NCBI RefSeq assembly: GCF_002776525.5
Contig: NC_045437.1
Location: forward strand, 134,638,928 to 134,702,927
Source: Piliocolobus tephrosceles
Taxonomy: Eukaryota; Chordata; Mammalia; Primates; Cercopithecidae
DNA: 64,000 nt
Direction of reading: 5' to 3'
Shown here: positions 46,650-58,184 of the stretch, in pieces
Position numbering within the stretch: position 1 is the stretch's first letter
How the letters are laid out: every line of letters starts with the position of its first letter
Notes under the pieces: model-generated
The model's input: only the letters and a program-made list of their open reading frames with translations
Database searches by the model: none
Told to the model about the DNA's origin: nothing
Translations under genes and position numbers: made by a program

Positions 46650-46835
46650 GTCATGGAATTTTGTAAAGGCCACTCTGCTCCCTGAGTCTCAGTTTTCTTA
46701 TCTCTACAATGGGGAGAAAAAAATAATTTTTTCCTTATAGGGTGGTTGTGAGGATTAAATACGGCAATACATGGAATAAAAATAGGACAACAGTATGAAG
46801 TGATTGCTCAAGAAATATCATCATCACTGCTGTCA
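46650..46835 (+). mobile_element. MIR SINE, sense
   Basis: GAGTCTCAGTTTTCTTATCT, GGGTGGTTGTGAGGATTAAA and TGATTGCTCAAGAAATATCA follow MIR. Confidence 0.7.
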
Positions 46836-47822
46836 CTGTTCTAGATCAATTTGTGGGACAGTGAGAGTAACTCTCAAACAAAATACGAAGACTGAGAGAG
46901 GCTCATACATGGCTGTGGTGACTTTTTGACTCATTTTAATCCTGCAGTTATAATTAGGTAAGTGATGTGGGGAGATATCAAATAATTGCTTTGATAAAAT
47001 TATAAATATCTATTTCAGAACGTGTTGATGAAAAGACACTACATTATTCCAGACATGCTGCCAGTGTGTGGAATATGTTTTTTGTTTCTTTTTTTCTCAG
47101 TTCAAGTTAAAAAAGCTTTTTATTGAACACGTATGATGGGTTGGCTGAAGAGCCGGGCAAAGTGGATACAAGAATAAGCTTAGGAACTGCTTTGATGGTG
47201 CATAAGGCACTCTTGTCAATACCCACGGTGACAGAAAACCTTTGTCTCTGAATATTAGCATTGATTATTGGAAAGAGGTCAATGTAGTTCAGAGCCAAAT
47301 TCAGATGACTAAACTGGATAATCAAATGGAGGCCGGCTTTGAATGGAGTCAGGTTTTCTTATGTGCCTCAGAAGAATTCTGAAAGTAATTTTCAAAGGGC
47401 TTTTGCAAATGAGCACTAGCAGAGTTGCTGAAATGAGGGCATGGATTGCTAAGATGACTACTTTGAAGAGGACAGCTTATGATTTCAACACATAAGGCCT
47501 GGTGGTTTTATCGGAAATCAGTGTCTTAAAACATTGCCTTGCAGCAGAGACCACATTTTCTGTTTCTTTTATGTCTTCTCGTGCCACTTAGTATAGTTTT
47601 GTGCACACAGTGCAAGCTCAATCAGGCACCTATTCTACCGGCTGTGAAAGATGTTCCCAGGTGGTGACCCATGCCTTAGCCCTCCTAATTTCTCTGGATG
47701 ATACAGGACCTTTTCTTATTTCAGTCTTGCCAGATTCAACTGAAGCACAGCCCATTGCTTTCTGCTGATATTTTATTTCCTGCTATTCCCGCTACTACCT
47801 CTGAATGCTTCCTCTGATGCAG
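46836..47822. other. mostly unassigned; short L2-like tip
   Basis: Bases 47530-47640 (CAGAGACCACATTTTCTGTT, CACACAGTGCAAGCTCAATC) look like an L2 3' end in sense. The rest was not recognised. Confidence 0.4.
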
Positions 47823-47915
47823 GAGCTTGCAGGACTCTTAGGAGAAGCAGTAGCTACAGAGAAACCACTGGACAGTATCCAATCGAGGGTAATGCAAGTC
47901 CTCAGCATGACCCAG
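47823..47915 (+). other. candidate cryptic exon (speculative)
   Basis: A pyrimidine-rich tract and CTGATGCAG acceptor end at 47822, and CCCAG|GTTAGTG gives a donor at 47916. The 93 bp between have one frame open throughout (31 codons, ELAGLLGEAV…). No gene family is recognised. This may be chance. Confidence 0.2.
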
Positions 47916-48129
47916 GTTAGTGAATGGACAGGAAAAGTTCAGTTAGTGCCATCTGAATGCGAAATCCCAAAAATATCCTGGACTAATAATAAAGATAGGG
48001 GCTCTGGGAGGAATGGCTCAGAACTATTTCCAAAGGTAAATATGAACTTCACAGTCTCTGACAGACACCTGATAGAATGATTTCCTAAGCTCAGTAAGGC
48101 ATCATTGGCTTATAGTGAGTAAAACGTGA

Positions 48130-48360
48130 TGATTAAGACAGAAAATAAGCTCTTAATCAGACAGATTTGGGTTCAAATTCTGACTGTACCCCCGATTGCT
48201 ATGTAACTATGCATAGATCATACAACCTCTTGAAGCGTCAGGTTTCTCATCTGTAATATAGGGAATTTAACAGTTCCTACCTCATTAGATGTTGAAATGA
48301 TTAAATCCAATAAAGCATTTGACGCATAGCACTCAACAATTATTTTTAGTTATCACTAGT
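48130..48360 (+). mobile_element. MIR SINE, sense
   Basis: GACAGATTTGGGTTCAAATT, TCTCATCTGTAATATAGGGA, CCTACCTCATTAGATGTTGA and GACGCATAGCACTCAACAAT match MIR in order. Confidence 0.78.
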
Positions 48361-48500
48361 GTTATTAATTAGAAAGTCTTCAGACCATAACTATTTGCTT
48401 AATCCCCTCTATCAACCTGCATGAGTTTTTCTTCATATGTACTTACCATATATCTATGCAGAAAGCTTTTTTCCATACCAAGTACTATTCTGTTTTAACA

Positions 48501-48502
<2 letters not shown>

Positions 48503-48535
<33 letters not shown>

Positions 48536-48817
48536 AGATGGAGTCTCGCTCTGTCGCCCAGGCTGGAGTGCAGTGGCCGGATCTCAGCTCACTGCAAGCT
48601 CCGCCTCCCGGGTTCACGCCATTCTCCTGCCTCAGCCTCCCGAGTAGCTGGGACTACAGGCGCCCGCCACTTCGCCCGGCTAATTTTTTGTATTTTTTTA
48701 GTAGAGACGGGGTTTCACCGTGTTAGCCAGGATGGTCTCCATCTCCTGACCTCGTGATCTGCCCGTCACGGCCTCCCAAAGTGCTGGGATTACAGGCTTG
48801 AGCCACCGCGCCCGGCC
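48503..48817 (-). mobile_element. AluY, Old World monkey (AluYRa-like) subfamily, antisense
   Basis: A pure run of 32 T (48503-48534) is followed by a full-length, little-diverged Alu. In sense it carries GGCTCAAGCC near the start, TAAAAAAATAC before the middle, GGGCGAAGTGG and GAGATCCGGCCACTGC. These are positions I know from cercopithecid AluY subfamilies. The probable TSD has one difference (CACATTTTT / CGCATTTTT). Confidence 0.88.
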
Positions 48818-50631
48818 TCACGCATTTTTTAAATATTACTTTTCTCAATGAGAATTGCATTACTCTATAAAGGCTCAAATTAAAGTAAGGATTTAAAAAG
48901 TGATTCCATAGCAATCCAAAAAGTTAAAAAAAAATCATATTTGGTTTCATAAATGCCTTATGTCCCTACTTACTGAAGTGACTGATAACTCTGGCTCTTA
49001 ATTTATGTCCAATGAAGATTAAGCCTTGCCATGTGATGGTAGGACAGCAACACACAGCATGGCTAATTGGATTTTTAATCTTCACTAGTCTTTAGCAATG
49101 AATACACACTATGTTTGTTTGTTGACTGAAATGTTAAATTGCCAGCCAATTAAATGCCAAAGGGAACAACTGGTTACCTGGATATTTACAATGATTCATA
49201 TTTCATTTTCATGAAACATTGAAAATTATTTCCCATCTAAAATATAAAAATTGAAGCTACAGTTGAATTGAAATGAGAAATGTAAATACTCATCAGCCAA
49301 GGAAGATTATTTTTAAAGACGAATTTAAATGTAATTGCTCAAAAATTAAAATAAAATATACAGAATAATAAAATCTAAAAGGAAGATAAATTTTAAAGCA
49401 AATGGAGAGCAGGGTATAATTCTACAGATATTAACTATTTAACAGCAGAGATACATTAGAGGTAATAGTCTAAACCAAGTAAAAGGTGATATTTGATATT
49501 CCTAATATGTTGACAGGACATCAGAAACTTCAGTGAGAAAAACCAAGAGAAAAAAAAGTTGTACAAAAGGAAAGCCTGCTTCTGAAAGTTCTAGTTATTG
49601 AGTTCATTATTTCTCTTCTCTTCCAAACCATCCTTAGCCCCCATAATTCTGTCATGATCACATGATCAAAATGCTTGAGTTCCTGAAAATGAGCTATAGG
49701 ATTTCAAGTTACAGGAGTGACAGGGAGCCTGGCCTCAAGCGGAAGTTGAAAACTACTACTTATTATGTGTGTGTCAGTTTCAGAACACTGGCAGAGAAGC
49801 TGGAGTTTGTCCTTGAGTGGATTATAACATTTTCCCACAAGGAATTTCTTGTGTCAACTTATTGAGATATGCAGATATAAAACAAGTGCTCATTTACAAT
49901 CGTTGCAAAAATCTTAGATCTGTGAAACAACCAAGGAAGAAGGTGCTTCTAAAATGTTAGGCTTTCAACTTACCAAGGTCAAATGGGTTCATCTTTGAAA
50001 GGCCTCTCTTTTCTCAGGTGCATTTCATTTTTTCTAAATATAAGTTTACCTGGACTATCTTGAAAACGATTGCTTAGGGTAAGGTAGGGGTATGTGTTTA
50101 GGCTTTTACTGTTTTTGTCAAAGTATTTGCTCAGAGGAGACCATGAAGTTGGACCGGGCTAGGAGAAAGATACAGGCCCGAGCTCTCTTTGCCTCATACA
50201 GAAGACTGACCTGGGCCTGGCGCTGGGCTAGGGAAGGCACTATTGGTGTCCTCCTACTCATGATGTGGGTGAACAACCCAGAAGTGGATAAATGTTCTGT
50301 CAGCTCCTTTGAGTGCCTCCCCTGGGCCTTGGCAAGCCAGGACAACAGAGTAGCAGGGCCTGGGTTTACCCTGAGAGAAACAGATGTTCTTGTTGCCAGT
50401 TATCACAGAGCAAGAAAAGAGTGGTGGAAAGAAAAGGAGTGGGAGAGGTGGAAATGAGGAGGAGAGGGAAGATGGAGGGGGATGGAGAAGAAAATAGAGG
50501 GAGGAGAAGACAAATCAAGTCTTTTGTATTATGCCCTAGCAAACTCTATGAGCCACAGAAATCACTGTTTTTGAATCTGCAGTTGGTAACTTTTGTCAGT
50601 TTTCTAGTAAAAAACATTTTTTCTCTGTCTA
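48818..50631. other. unassigned intergenic sequence
   Basis: About 1.8 kb with no recognised repeat. Two overlapping 121-codon frames (50092-50457 and 50313-50678) are the longest non-repeat frames here. The first ends in a Trp/Lys/Glu-rich purine run (50400-50515). No domain or exon boundary supports them. Confidence 0.45.
50400..50515 (+). repeat. purine-rich (GA) tract
   Basis: About 115 bases of almost only A and G, with GGAGA, GGAAA and GGAGGAG units. Confidence 0.7.
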
Positions 50632-50900
50632 GCCCTGGGGTTAGGACAAGGGCTTTGGAGCCATATGCCATGGTATGAAAGCTCAAAGGACTTCTGAAAG
50701 CCTTCTAAAATCGGCTAGCATGTAACCTTGAGAAAATCAGTTAACCTCTCTGGGCTTCAGTTTCCTCAAGTTGAAAAAATGTGAGCAAATAAATTCACCT
50801 TTCCAGGAGATATTATGAGAATTAAATAAATTAATATGTATGGTACTTAGCACATTGGCTAATGTATAGTACACACTTCTTGCTAAATGTATAGCTAATA
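50632..50900 (+). mobile_element. MIR SINE, sense
   Basis: GGACAAGGGCTTTGGAGCCA, AACCTCTCTGGGCTTCAGTT, TCCTCAAGTTGAAAAAATG and TATTATGAGAATTAAATAAA give the MIR layout, with an insertion in the left half. Confidence 0.75.
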
Positions 50901-51744
50901 TATTTATAAAAGTACTATTAAAACTGGCAAGTAGTATCTTTAAAAACTTCTAAAATATTGATTGTATGTATAAAATGTTACTTAGCATTTAATTGAATTC
51001 TAGCTACTCAAAGTTATTTTAAAGGCATCTCAACAAAATTCTCTCAAAAAACAAAAGCAAGGAAACACGATATAAGGCTTTCCAAACCATAATGTTGGGG
51101 GGTCTTAGGATCATTGGCTAAAGACTATTCAAAGACAAAGATTCCACAGAGAGAAGCTAGTATGCCTATTACATGCTATAGAAAATTTGGGACCTACTAG
51201 GAAATGTCCTTTGGCAGGTTCTCCAGCTGAACTCAGCCTACAGACTTGGAGAAACCATAAGGAAGGAACCTGAAGAGAGGGATGAAAGAGACAGCTCAGC
51301 ACTGGCCCAGGCCTCCTGGCTCAGGGCCTGGCTTATAAATATATGTGAGATAAAGGAATGAATTAAGATACAGGAAGAAAAACTGCAGGTGACTGTGGAC
51401 GGCTATTAATGTGCTAAGCTATGTCACGTTAAACTGAGAAATTATGCCAGGTACCTATAAATGACCTCACTGTAGCTAAATGGTACCAGAATATTTCCAG
51501 TTTGTAATAAACTTGTGTTTTGCATGACGTTGAATTATATTCGTTGACGTCCTAATGTGGAAAGAAAATAAAACATAGAGAGGAGGAAAGGGTGATGGGT
51601 ATGGTCTTTGGACAATAAACCCCCAAATTTGGGGGACACTGGGGACAGGAGGTCCCTGGTATGGGATTATGTAAAGAGTTTTGCTTGGAGTGAGGTTGAT
51701 AAATCACCCCTAGTGCCTGACCTCAACACAGTAACCATTTAGCA
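50901..51744. other. unassigned sequence
   Basis: Nothing was recognised. Confidence 0.4.
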
Positions 51745-51960
51745 AAATAGCTAGTCGCACTTAACCATGTGCCTTCTAAGTGAGAGGCAAAGGGATTCTT
51801 GTATGCATAACTTCAGGTTATCCTCACAGCAACCCTTTGCGGTAGGCATTATTGTTCTCCCCATCTCACAGATGAAGAAAGCGATGCTTGGACTTTCTAA
51901 ATGTCACAATATGTCTAGTTAAACGGTCAAACTAGAACTCAAATACTGTTCTGACCCCAA
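51745..51960 (-). mobile_element. MIR SINE, antisense
   Basis: GGTTATCCTCACAGCAACCC, CCCATCTCACAGATGAAGAA and AACTAGAACTCAAATACTGT are reverse MIR. Confidence 0.75.
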
Positions 51961-51984
51961 GATTTATCTATTTTTTAATTGTTA

Positions 51985-52125
51985 CTATGCTTATATTCAC
52001 TTAACAGATGCTCGCTGTCTCCCTATATTAGGTGCAATGAGTGACATTCTTTTTCTTTTAAGCAGAAGACGCTAGTTTCACTCCTCATGGAACACAAAAT
52101 CTGGTTGAGAAGTGAATACATGAAG
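51985..52125 (-). mobile_element. L2 fragment, antisense
   Basis: TTAACAGATGCTCGCTGTCT, TTAGGTGCAATGAGTGACAT and TCCTCATGGAACACAAAATC follow the reverse L2 3' end. Confidence 0.5.
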
Positions 52126-52136
52126 TAGACAGCAGA

Positions 52137-52375
52137 ATAGATTGGTGGTAAAGAGTATAATCTCTCAGTTCAGATTAACTGGGTTTACATCCCAGCTCTG
52201 CCAGTGCCTAGCTGAGGAACCTTGGGCATTTCATGTCTTTAGGCCTCAATTTCTTCATCTGTCCAATGGAGGTAACAATAATGATATCCACCTCCTAGTC
52301 TTGTTTTGAGAATTAGTTTAGTTCATACACCTAAAACACACAGAACAGAAACTATCACAAAGTACCCAATCAATG
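52137..52375 (+). mobile_element. MIR SINE, sense, near full length
   Basis: TTGGTGGTAAAGAGTATAAT, AACTGGGTTTACATCCCAGC, AATTTCTTCATCTGTCCAAT, CCTCCTAGTCTTGTTTTGAG and CAAAGTACCCAATCAATGAA run across the consensus. Confidence 0.82.
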
Positions 52376-52394
52376 AAAGTTAACTAACTTTCAT

Positions 52395-52480
52395 TAATAC
52401 AGTGCTTTAGAGTTTCAAAACTACTTTTATAAGCATCATCCATGGCAACCCTCACAGCAACCCTGGGGTAAGTAGGACAG
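52395..52480 (-). mobile_element. MIR fragment, antisense
   Basis: TAGAGTTTCAAAACTACTTT, AACCCTCACAGCAACCCTGG and GGTAAGTAGGACAGATGAG are reverse MIR; it sits tail-to-tail with the sense MIR on its left. Confidence 0.6.
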
Positions 52481-52738
52481 ATGAGAGCCCTGAGTACTGC
52501 TGAGTAAAGCTGTTATACTGTCATGGTAAACTCATCCCTTATACTCTCAGAGGACATTCATAACTTTTTCTCTCTTTTCAAGTCTTTGGCACCTCCCAGC
52601 TGTTGACTTTCCTTCTGCCCTTACTGAGTAATCAGAAAAGAGCTTCCACAAGTTCCCAGCACTACCCACCTAAGACTCTGCACCTGTGCCCACTCTGCCT
52701 TCTGTGTTCCTGTGGATGACGTATTCATGTTCCCATCT

Positions 52739-53170
52739 GTAGTAGGCAGAATAGTTACCTCCCAAAGTTGCCCACGTCCTAACCTGCAGAACCTGTGAGT
52801 AGGTTATATTATATGCATAGCAAAGGAGAACTAAGGAAGCAGATGGAATTAAAGCTGCTGTTCAGTTGACCTTAAAATAAGGCTGGTTTATCTACATGGG
52901 CCCAGTGTAATCACAAGGGTCTTCAGGTGTGCAAGATGGTGGCAGAAGGGTCAGGTCAGAGTGATACAATCTAAAGAGGACTTGGCCCACTGTTGCTGTC
53001 TTTGAAGATGACAGAAGAGGGCCATGAGCCAAAACCTGAGAGTAGACATTAGAAGCTGAAACAGGGAGGATATAGATTCTCCCCCAGAGCCTCTGAAAGA
53101 AATGGAGCCTTGCTGACACTTTGACTTTAGCCCAGTGAAACCCATTTTAGAGACTGACCTTCAGAACTGT
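52739..53170 (+). mobile_element. MLT1-type LTR, sense
   Basis: GTAGTAGGCAGAATAGTTAC, CCACGTCCTAACCTGCAGAA, GGGCCCAGTGTAATCACAAG, GGGCCATGAGCCAAAACCTG and GCTGACACTTTGACTTTAGC fall in LTR order. The 3' end is cut near CAGAACTGTAA. Confidence 0.75.
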
Positions 53171-53424
53171 AATCCTGCCTTGAGGAATGGGAGCCAGGCT
53201 TTATACCCCCATAGGGACTAGTCATTCTATATCGGCTGCCACTAAGGAGAGAGTGTGACCTTGGTGGGGGCAGCTCTCTTCAGGTGAGAGTAATTCCCAG
53301 AGAAGGATTCAACTGAACATCATCACCTGCCCATGCTCCCAGGAGCCTCAGTACTGAAGGGAGATCTGAGCAGCTCATTGCAGTATCCACTACGCAGACT
53401 TCCCCCCTTCTCTTTCCTTCATCC

Positions 53425-53765
53425 AAAATGCTCCTCCCCTAGACACATGCAACGCTCTCTCTTTTCCATCTCCTTCAGATCTTTATCAAATGTCACTTCT
53501 CAGTGAGGTCTTCTTTGAACACCTTATTCAAAACTGCATCACTTCTGCACTCATATCACCCTCTGTCACCTTTCTTGATCTATTTTCCCCATAGCACTTA
53601 CCTGATACACTTCAGGATTCTATGATTTGTGTATTTATAATCTTTTTCCTTATCTTAGGTTGAACTCTCAGAGGGTGAGGGCTGTTTGTATTGTTCACTG
53701 CTTTGTGTTCAACACTTTGAACAGCACCTGGCTTCTAGCAAATACTCAATAAACATTTGTCAAAT
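53425..53765 (+). mobile_element. L2 LINE 3' region, sense, well preserved
   Basis: AATGTCACTTCTCAGTGAGG, TCTTCTTTGAACACCTTATT, ATTTTCCCCATAGCACTTAC, CAGAGGGTGAGGGCTGTTTG, AACAGCACCTGGCTTCTAGC and CTCAATAAACATTTGTCAAA form a long, ordered match. Confidence 0.82.
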
Positions 53766-54114
53766 GGACACATGTATGAGAAACCAAAAGATGAGAGACT
53801 CTGAGACCTTGCCCAAGGTAACAGAACAAGTGTGAAAAACTAGTAAGATTCTGGATAAGCCTAAATTTCTGAACTCTAAGTTCAGTGCTCCAAGATTTTC
53901 TTAAACAAAGGGGTTATCCTTGTTGACATTTCTCTTCATTACATTATAGTTAGAGAATAAAACTAAATATGAGGTAATGATCAAAATGGTACTGTTGATC
54001 TCCAAATGAAGAAAGAATGGAGGGGTGGACAATATTGGGGGTTAATCAGCAATAAGTGGCTACATTTTGACTTAAAATATATCATTTAATCCATTAAAAA
54101 TATGATCTTCACAG
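53766..54114. other. unassigned sequence
   Basis: Nothing was recognised. Confidence 0.4.
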
Positions 54115-54235
54115 AACATGATTCATTCAACAATGGTACACTGTATCTACTATATACCACACACTGTAATGAGCTCTGAAGATAAAGTTAAAACAAGGTA
54201 GACACATCTGTCACCTCCTGGATTTCTGATAGCTA
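54115..54235 (-). mobile_element. L2 3'-end fragment, antisense
   Basis: ATTCATTCAACAATGGTACA, ACACACTGTAATGAGCTCTG and AAGATAAAGTTAAAACAAGG are reverse L2. Confidence 0.5.
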
Positions 54236-54261
54236 TCCTGCAGGGTACATTTAGGCAATAA

Positions 54262-54559
54262 GATACATGTGTGTATCCTGCATGTTCTCACTCATAAGTA
54301 GGAGTTGAACAATGAGAACACATGGAAACAGGGAGGGGAACATCATACCCCAGGACCTGTCAGGGGGAGGAGGGCAAGGTGAGGGAGAGCATTAGGACAA
54401 AGACTTAATGCATGCGGGGCTTAAAACCTAGATGACGGGTTGATAGGTGCAGCAAACCACCATGGCACATGTACACTTACGTAACAAACCTACACGTTCT
54501 GCACACATATCCCAGAACCTAAAGTAAAATAAAAATAAGTAATGATATATGTGTGTATC
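54262..54559 (+). mobile_element. short L1 3' end, sense, with TSDs
   Basis: The core 54278-54543 reads CTGCATGTTCTCACTCATAA through GGAACATCATACCCCAGGAC, GTGCAGCAAACCACCATGGC, and ends in AAAGTAAAATAAAAATAAG. The duplication GATACATGTGTGTATC (54262-54277) recurs with one change at 54544-54559. This is a heavily 5'-truncated L1 of L1PA/PB age. Confidence 0.9.
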
Positions 54560-54994
54560 AAAATGGAAAAATACTACTCATCTAAAATCTAACTTCGTCT
54601 TAAAGCTTGATATTTGATAGAGAGAAAAGTATGTTTCGCAACTCATGTTCTAGATGGTATCTGAAGCAATGAAGAGAACTAGCATTTTGGAGAAAGTAAA
54701 AAACCACTGACTATCTTGATAAAATGTTAATTTAACAGAAGTTATTTCAATTATAAAGACAGGGAAATGCTGATACTTCTCTTGTTCCAGATGGTCTTTA
54801 CATGGAAGCCTCCCCAGCAATGGAGGAATAACTAATGTAAAACGTTCAAAACCTATTCTGAAAATTACTCAGTCATATCACTCACAGTTCCTCCCAGACA
54901 TACTCCTTGCCTTTGGGTCTCAGCAATACCGTGCTAGCAACACTGCAGCCCTTCCCAGGGTCTGAATGAATCAAGAGGCAGGGAAGGTAAGTGA
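54560..54994. other. unassigned sequence
   Basis: Nothing was recognised. Confidence 0.4.
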
Positions 54995-55420
54995 AGTGGG
55001 TTGAATTGTAGCCCCAAAAAGATGTATCCCGTTTCAACCCTCGGTACCTATAAATGTGACCTTATTGGGAAAAAGGATCTTTGCAGACATAACTAAGTAA
55101 AGGATCTCAAGATTAGATCATCCTGGATTAACCAAGGGATGCCCTGAGTCCAATGACAAGGTCCTTATAAAAAGAAGAGAAGACACACACAGTGAAGGCT
55201 ACATGAAGGTAGAAGCAGAGTCTGGAGTGATGTTGAATGCCTGTTGCCACCACAAACTGAAAGAGCCACGGATGGATTCTCTAAAGCCTTCAGAGAAGCA
55301 TGGCCCTGCTGACACCTTGACTTTTGAGTTCTGGCCTTCAGAACTATGGAATAAATTTATGTTGCTTGAAAACACCAAGTTTGCGGTAATTTGTTATGGC
55401 AGCCCTATGAGACTAATAGA
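54995..55420 (+). mobile_element. MLT1-type LTR, sense, near full length
   Basis: GTGGGTTGAATTGTAGCCCC, TATAAATGTGACCTTATTGG, AAGATTAGATCATCCTGGAT, GGTCCTTATAAAAAGAAGAG, GAGCCACGGATGGATTC and TTATGGCAGCCCTATGAGAC run in LTR order. AATAAA lies near 55349. Confidence 0.82.
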
Positions 55421-56564
55421 GTAAGTATCCTCAGGGCGATGACAATAAACACCAGCGCCTACGTTATTATCTACCCAAGCTCAATGTGTGAGCAGCCATC
55501 ATCTGTCAGAGAAGAATCTCCATGCATTTGTAATTTTGATTTATTCTCCTCAGAGTTGATTACATCTATTCTGATTTTTTAAAACTCACTGTTCCATTGG
55601 TCACAAATGTTCCTAACTTCAGAAATAATCTAGTTTTAAACAAGCCAGCTGCCAAGTCAATGAAATCACCTCTTGCAAGCTAGTAATATCTGTGATTTAC
55701 CAGAAACAGCAGGAAGGGTATAAATCATGAGCACGGATACTTCAGCCAGAGGCACACCCACCACAGATGAACCAGAGAGAATTTGGAAGCTGTGACAGGT
55801 GGGAGAGGTGGAAAAAAACAAGAACAGCAAGAAAGCAGTTTCAGTGGGATACTGGAAAAAGCAATCTAAATTTTTAGACTGGAAATGCAATGATTTCAAT
55901 GTCTGCCTCCTCCACCTATTACAAGTAATACTGACTCCTTCTCCTTTGAATTACATTTGTGCTCATCTCCAGTCTTACACACTTTACATTTAATTCCCTA
56001 TGGTTTCACTTTATGGCTAACTCAGTAATCTGTTTGAGGGTAGGGACTATGTTGAATTTTCTTTTCTCATGCCCTCAGTTTCTTTACAGAGCTAAGTAAA
56101 TAATGAGTCATTAAGCAGCAACTATTAGTCGACGTATCTTTGTTTTTCTGTTCATAATCTGTTACTCTAATATAACAACTATTTTGACTAACAAATACCA
56201 AAGTATTGGCATATCAGAGTAATGGCAGATGTATAAAATATACAGTCATCATGCTCATATATATGTCCACACAACCCACACACAAACATGCAACAGAAAT
56301 ACTTGACTCTAAATCAATTTTGGCATCAACTATCATCACATATGAGAGTTCTAATAATATGTTAGATAATTATTTTTCACACACAAAAAATGAGAAAGAT
56401 AAAAGTATCTCCAATATAGCCTGCAATGAAGTGTTTGCATAGACAACATTAGAACTGAAAGGCTCCCGTCAAATGCCCAAATCTGAACTATTTCATGCTG
56501 TGTTGTATGTGATTAACTATAAGCCAACCCTAGTTCAAGAATACTTCAAATAGCTTTGAGAAAA
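55421..56564. other. unassigned intergenic sequence
   Basis: About 1.1 kb of AT-rich DNA without a recognised family. Confidence 0.45.
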
Positions 56565-56671
56565 TTAATAATAATATATATTTAGCCCTTACTTTAATTC
56601 AGCCACTATTCTAAATACTTGAAATTTATTGAATTCATTTACTTACTAAATCATCAAATACTTACGGAGTG

Positions 56672-57247
56672 TGTCATGGTTAATTTTGTGTGTCAATTTG
56701 ACTGGGCCACATGGTGCCTGGACATCTGACCATTCTTCTGAGAGTGTATGAGGGTATTCCTGAATAAGATTAACTTCTGAATCAGTAGACTGAGAAAAGC
56801 AGACTACCCTCCCTGACACGAGTAGGCCTTCTCCAATCAATTGAAGATCTGAATGGAACAAAAAGGCTGAACCTCCTGCAAGTAGAATGGAATGCCTCCT
56901 TCCTGGCAGCTTGAATGAGGACACTGGTCTTTGCCAGTTTTCAGACTCAAACTAAAACACTGGCTCTGCTTGGGTCTCGAGCCTGTCTGCTTTCAGACTG
57001 CAACTTGCACCATTGGCTCTTCTGGCTCTCAGGCCCTTGCACTTATACTGGAACTACACATGAGCTCTCTCATGGACCAGTAGCTTGCTGACTGCAGATC
57101 TTGGAATCTGTCACTGTGCATAATCGCATGAGCCAATTCTTCATAGTAAGGCTCTTCCTGGATATACATACATCCTGTTAGTTCTCTTTCCCTGGAAAGC
57201 ACATCCTATTAGTTCTCTTTCTCTGGAAAACCTTTACTGATAGAACA
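56672..57247 (+). mobile_element. MLT2-type LTR (ERVL), sense
   Basis: TGTCATGGTTAATTTTGTGT, GACTGGGCCACATGGTGCCT, GAATCAGTAGACTGAGAAAA, CTTCTCCAATCAATTGAAGA, TGGGTCTCGAGCCTGTCTGC and ATAATCGCATGAGCCAATTC track an MLT2A-like LTR of HERV-L. A 31-bp tandem duplication lies at 57170-57231 (28 of 31 identical). It is nested in an older L2. Confidence 0.82.
57170..57231 (+). repeat. 31-bp tandem duplication in the MLT2 LTR
   Basis: Both units start ACATCCT and contain TTAGTTCTCTTT and CTGGAAA; they differ at three positions. Confidence 0.85.
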
Positions 57248-57345
57248 AAGTTAGTAAAGACACTACTCTAGGTCCTGGGGCTACCTCTATGAACAGAACA
57301 GACAAAAAAGTCATGCCTTGCAAGTTTTATGTTCTAGTTATTTAA

Positions 57346-57799
57346 TCTGAAAAAAAAAAGAACCCTATAAACTGCCCATAATGATAGCTTTTTATCCCTG
57401 TTGTACAGACGAGGTGCTAAGAATTGCTTTAACCCCAGGCCCAGATCGCTAATCAAATGGATTCAAGTTGCTATTGCAGTATTAATTTTATTTTTGCTTT
57501 TATTGATTCATGTCTCATCAGTTTAGCTACTGCACACTCTGTATGCATGTGCTGCTTTGTGTGAAGTGTGCATACTTCTGCAAATAATTCAATCGAAAGC
57601 TAATTTATGACCTAAGAAGCAAAAGTGTGCCTTTTCTTCAGGAGTCAAAGTTCAAGAAGCAATAGGGAAACTTGCACAGAAACCTGTCTATAATTACTGA
57701 TGAGACAAGGATACTTTCGAAAACTATTTGAAATAATGCTTTGTTTTCTTTTACAAATAGAAAAACAGTACAGAAGGTCTTTAGATCATATGATGGAAA
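57346..57799. other. unassigned sequence
   Basis: No repeat was recognised. It has TTAGCTACTGCACACTCTG and TTCTGCAAATAATTC, which could be part of a conserved noncoding block, but I cannot test this. Confidence 0.4.
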
Positions 57800-58010
57800 A
57801 GAGTCAAGTTTTAGAAGTCAATAGACATGATTTTAGGTCTTAGTTTGATAGGAATTGTGAAATTGGTCTATTTGCTTTGCCTAACTATGCCTCCATTTCT
57901 GCTACAAAATAATAAAAGTATCTGTCTCCGAGGCAGTGGATGTAAAGCCCTGAGCACACTGCATGGGACACATAAAATTCTCAGTAGGTATTAGGTAAAA
58001 GTAATGAGTA
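57800..58010 (+). mobile_element. MIR SINE, sense
   Basis: GTCAATAGACATGATTTTAG, AACTATGCCTCCATTTCTGC and GTAAAGCCCTGAGCACACTG fit the MIR consensus. Confidence 0.62.
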
Positions 58011-58184
58011 GAGATCTTTAGGTTAAATTTTAGGATAAATCGGGTATTTCAATGCACAACTGAAAAATTAATATTAAGTCTGGCAGACATGAAGAAAATG
58101 AATTCGTTGGAAGAAATACAAGATGACCTAGTTGCCTAGGTCTGAGGGAAAGAACTCTGAGGTCTTTTAGTGAAAGCAAATAAG

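Larger units (their letters stand above)
56565..57345 (-). mobile_element. L2 or MIR 3' end, antisense, split by an MLT2 LTR
   Basis: Left piece 56565-56671 (TTAGCCCTTACTTTAATTCA, then TTACTTACTAAATCATCAAA and TACTTACGGAGTG). Right piece 57248-57345 (ACACTACTCTAGGTCCTGGG, GCTACCTCTATGAACAGAAC, AGACAAAAAAGTC). Joined, the later parts read as one reverse L2 3' region. The first ~80 bp may be a separate MIR. Confidence 0.6.

Noticed and set aside
50092..50678. Two overlapping 121-codon frames as a small gene
   Set aside because: They lie in different frames, have biased composition from a purine-rich tract, and show no domain, signal peptide or exon boundary.
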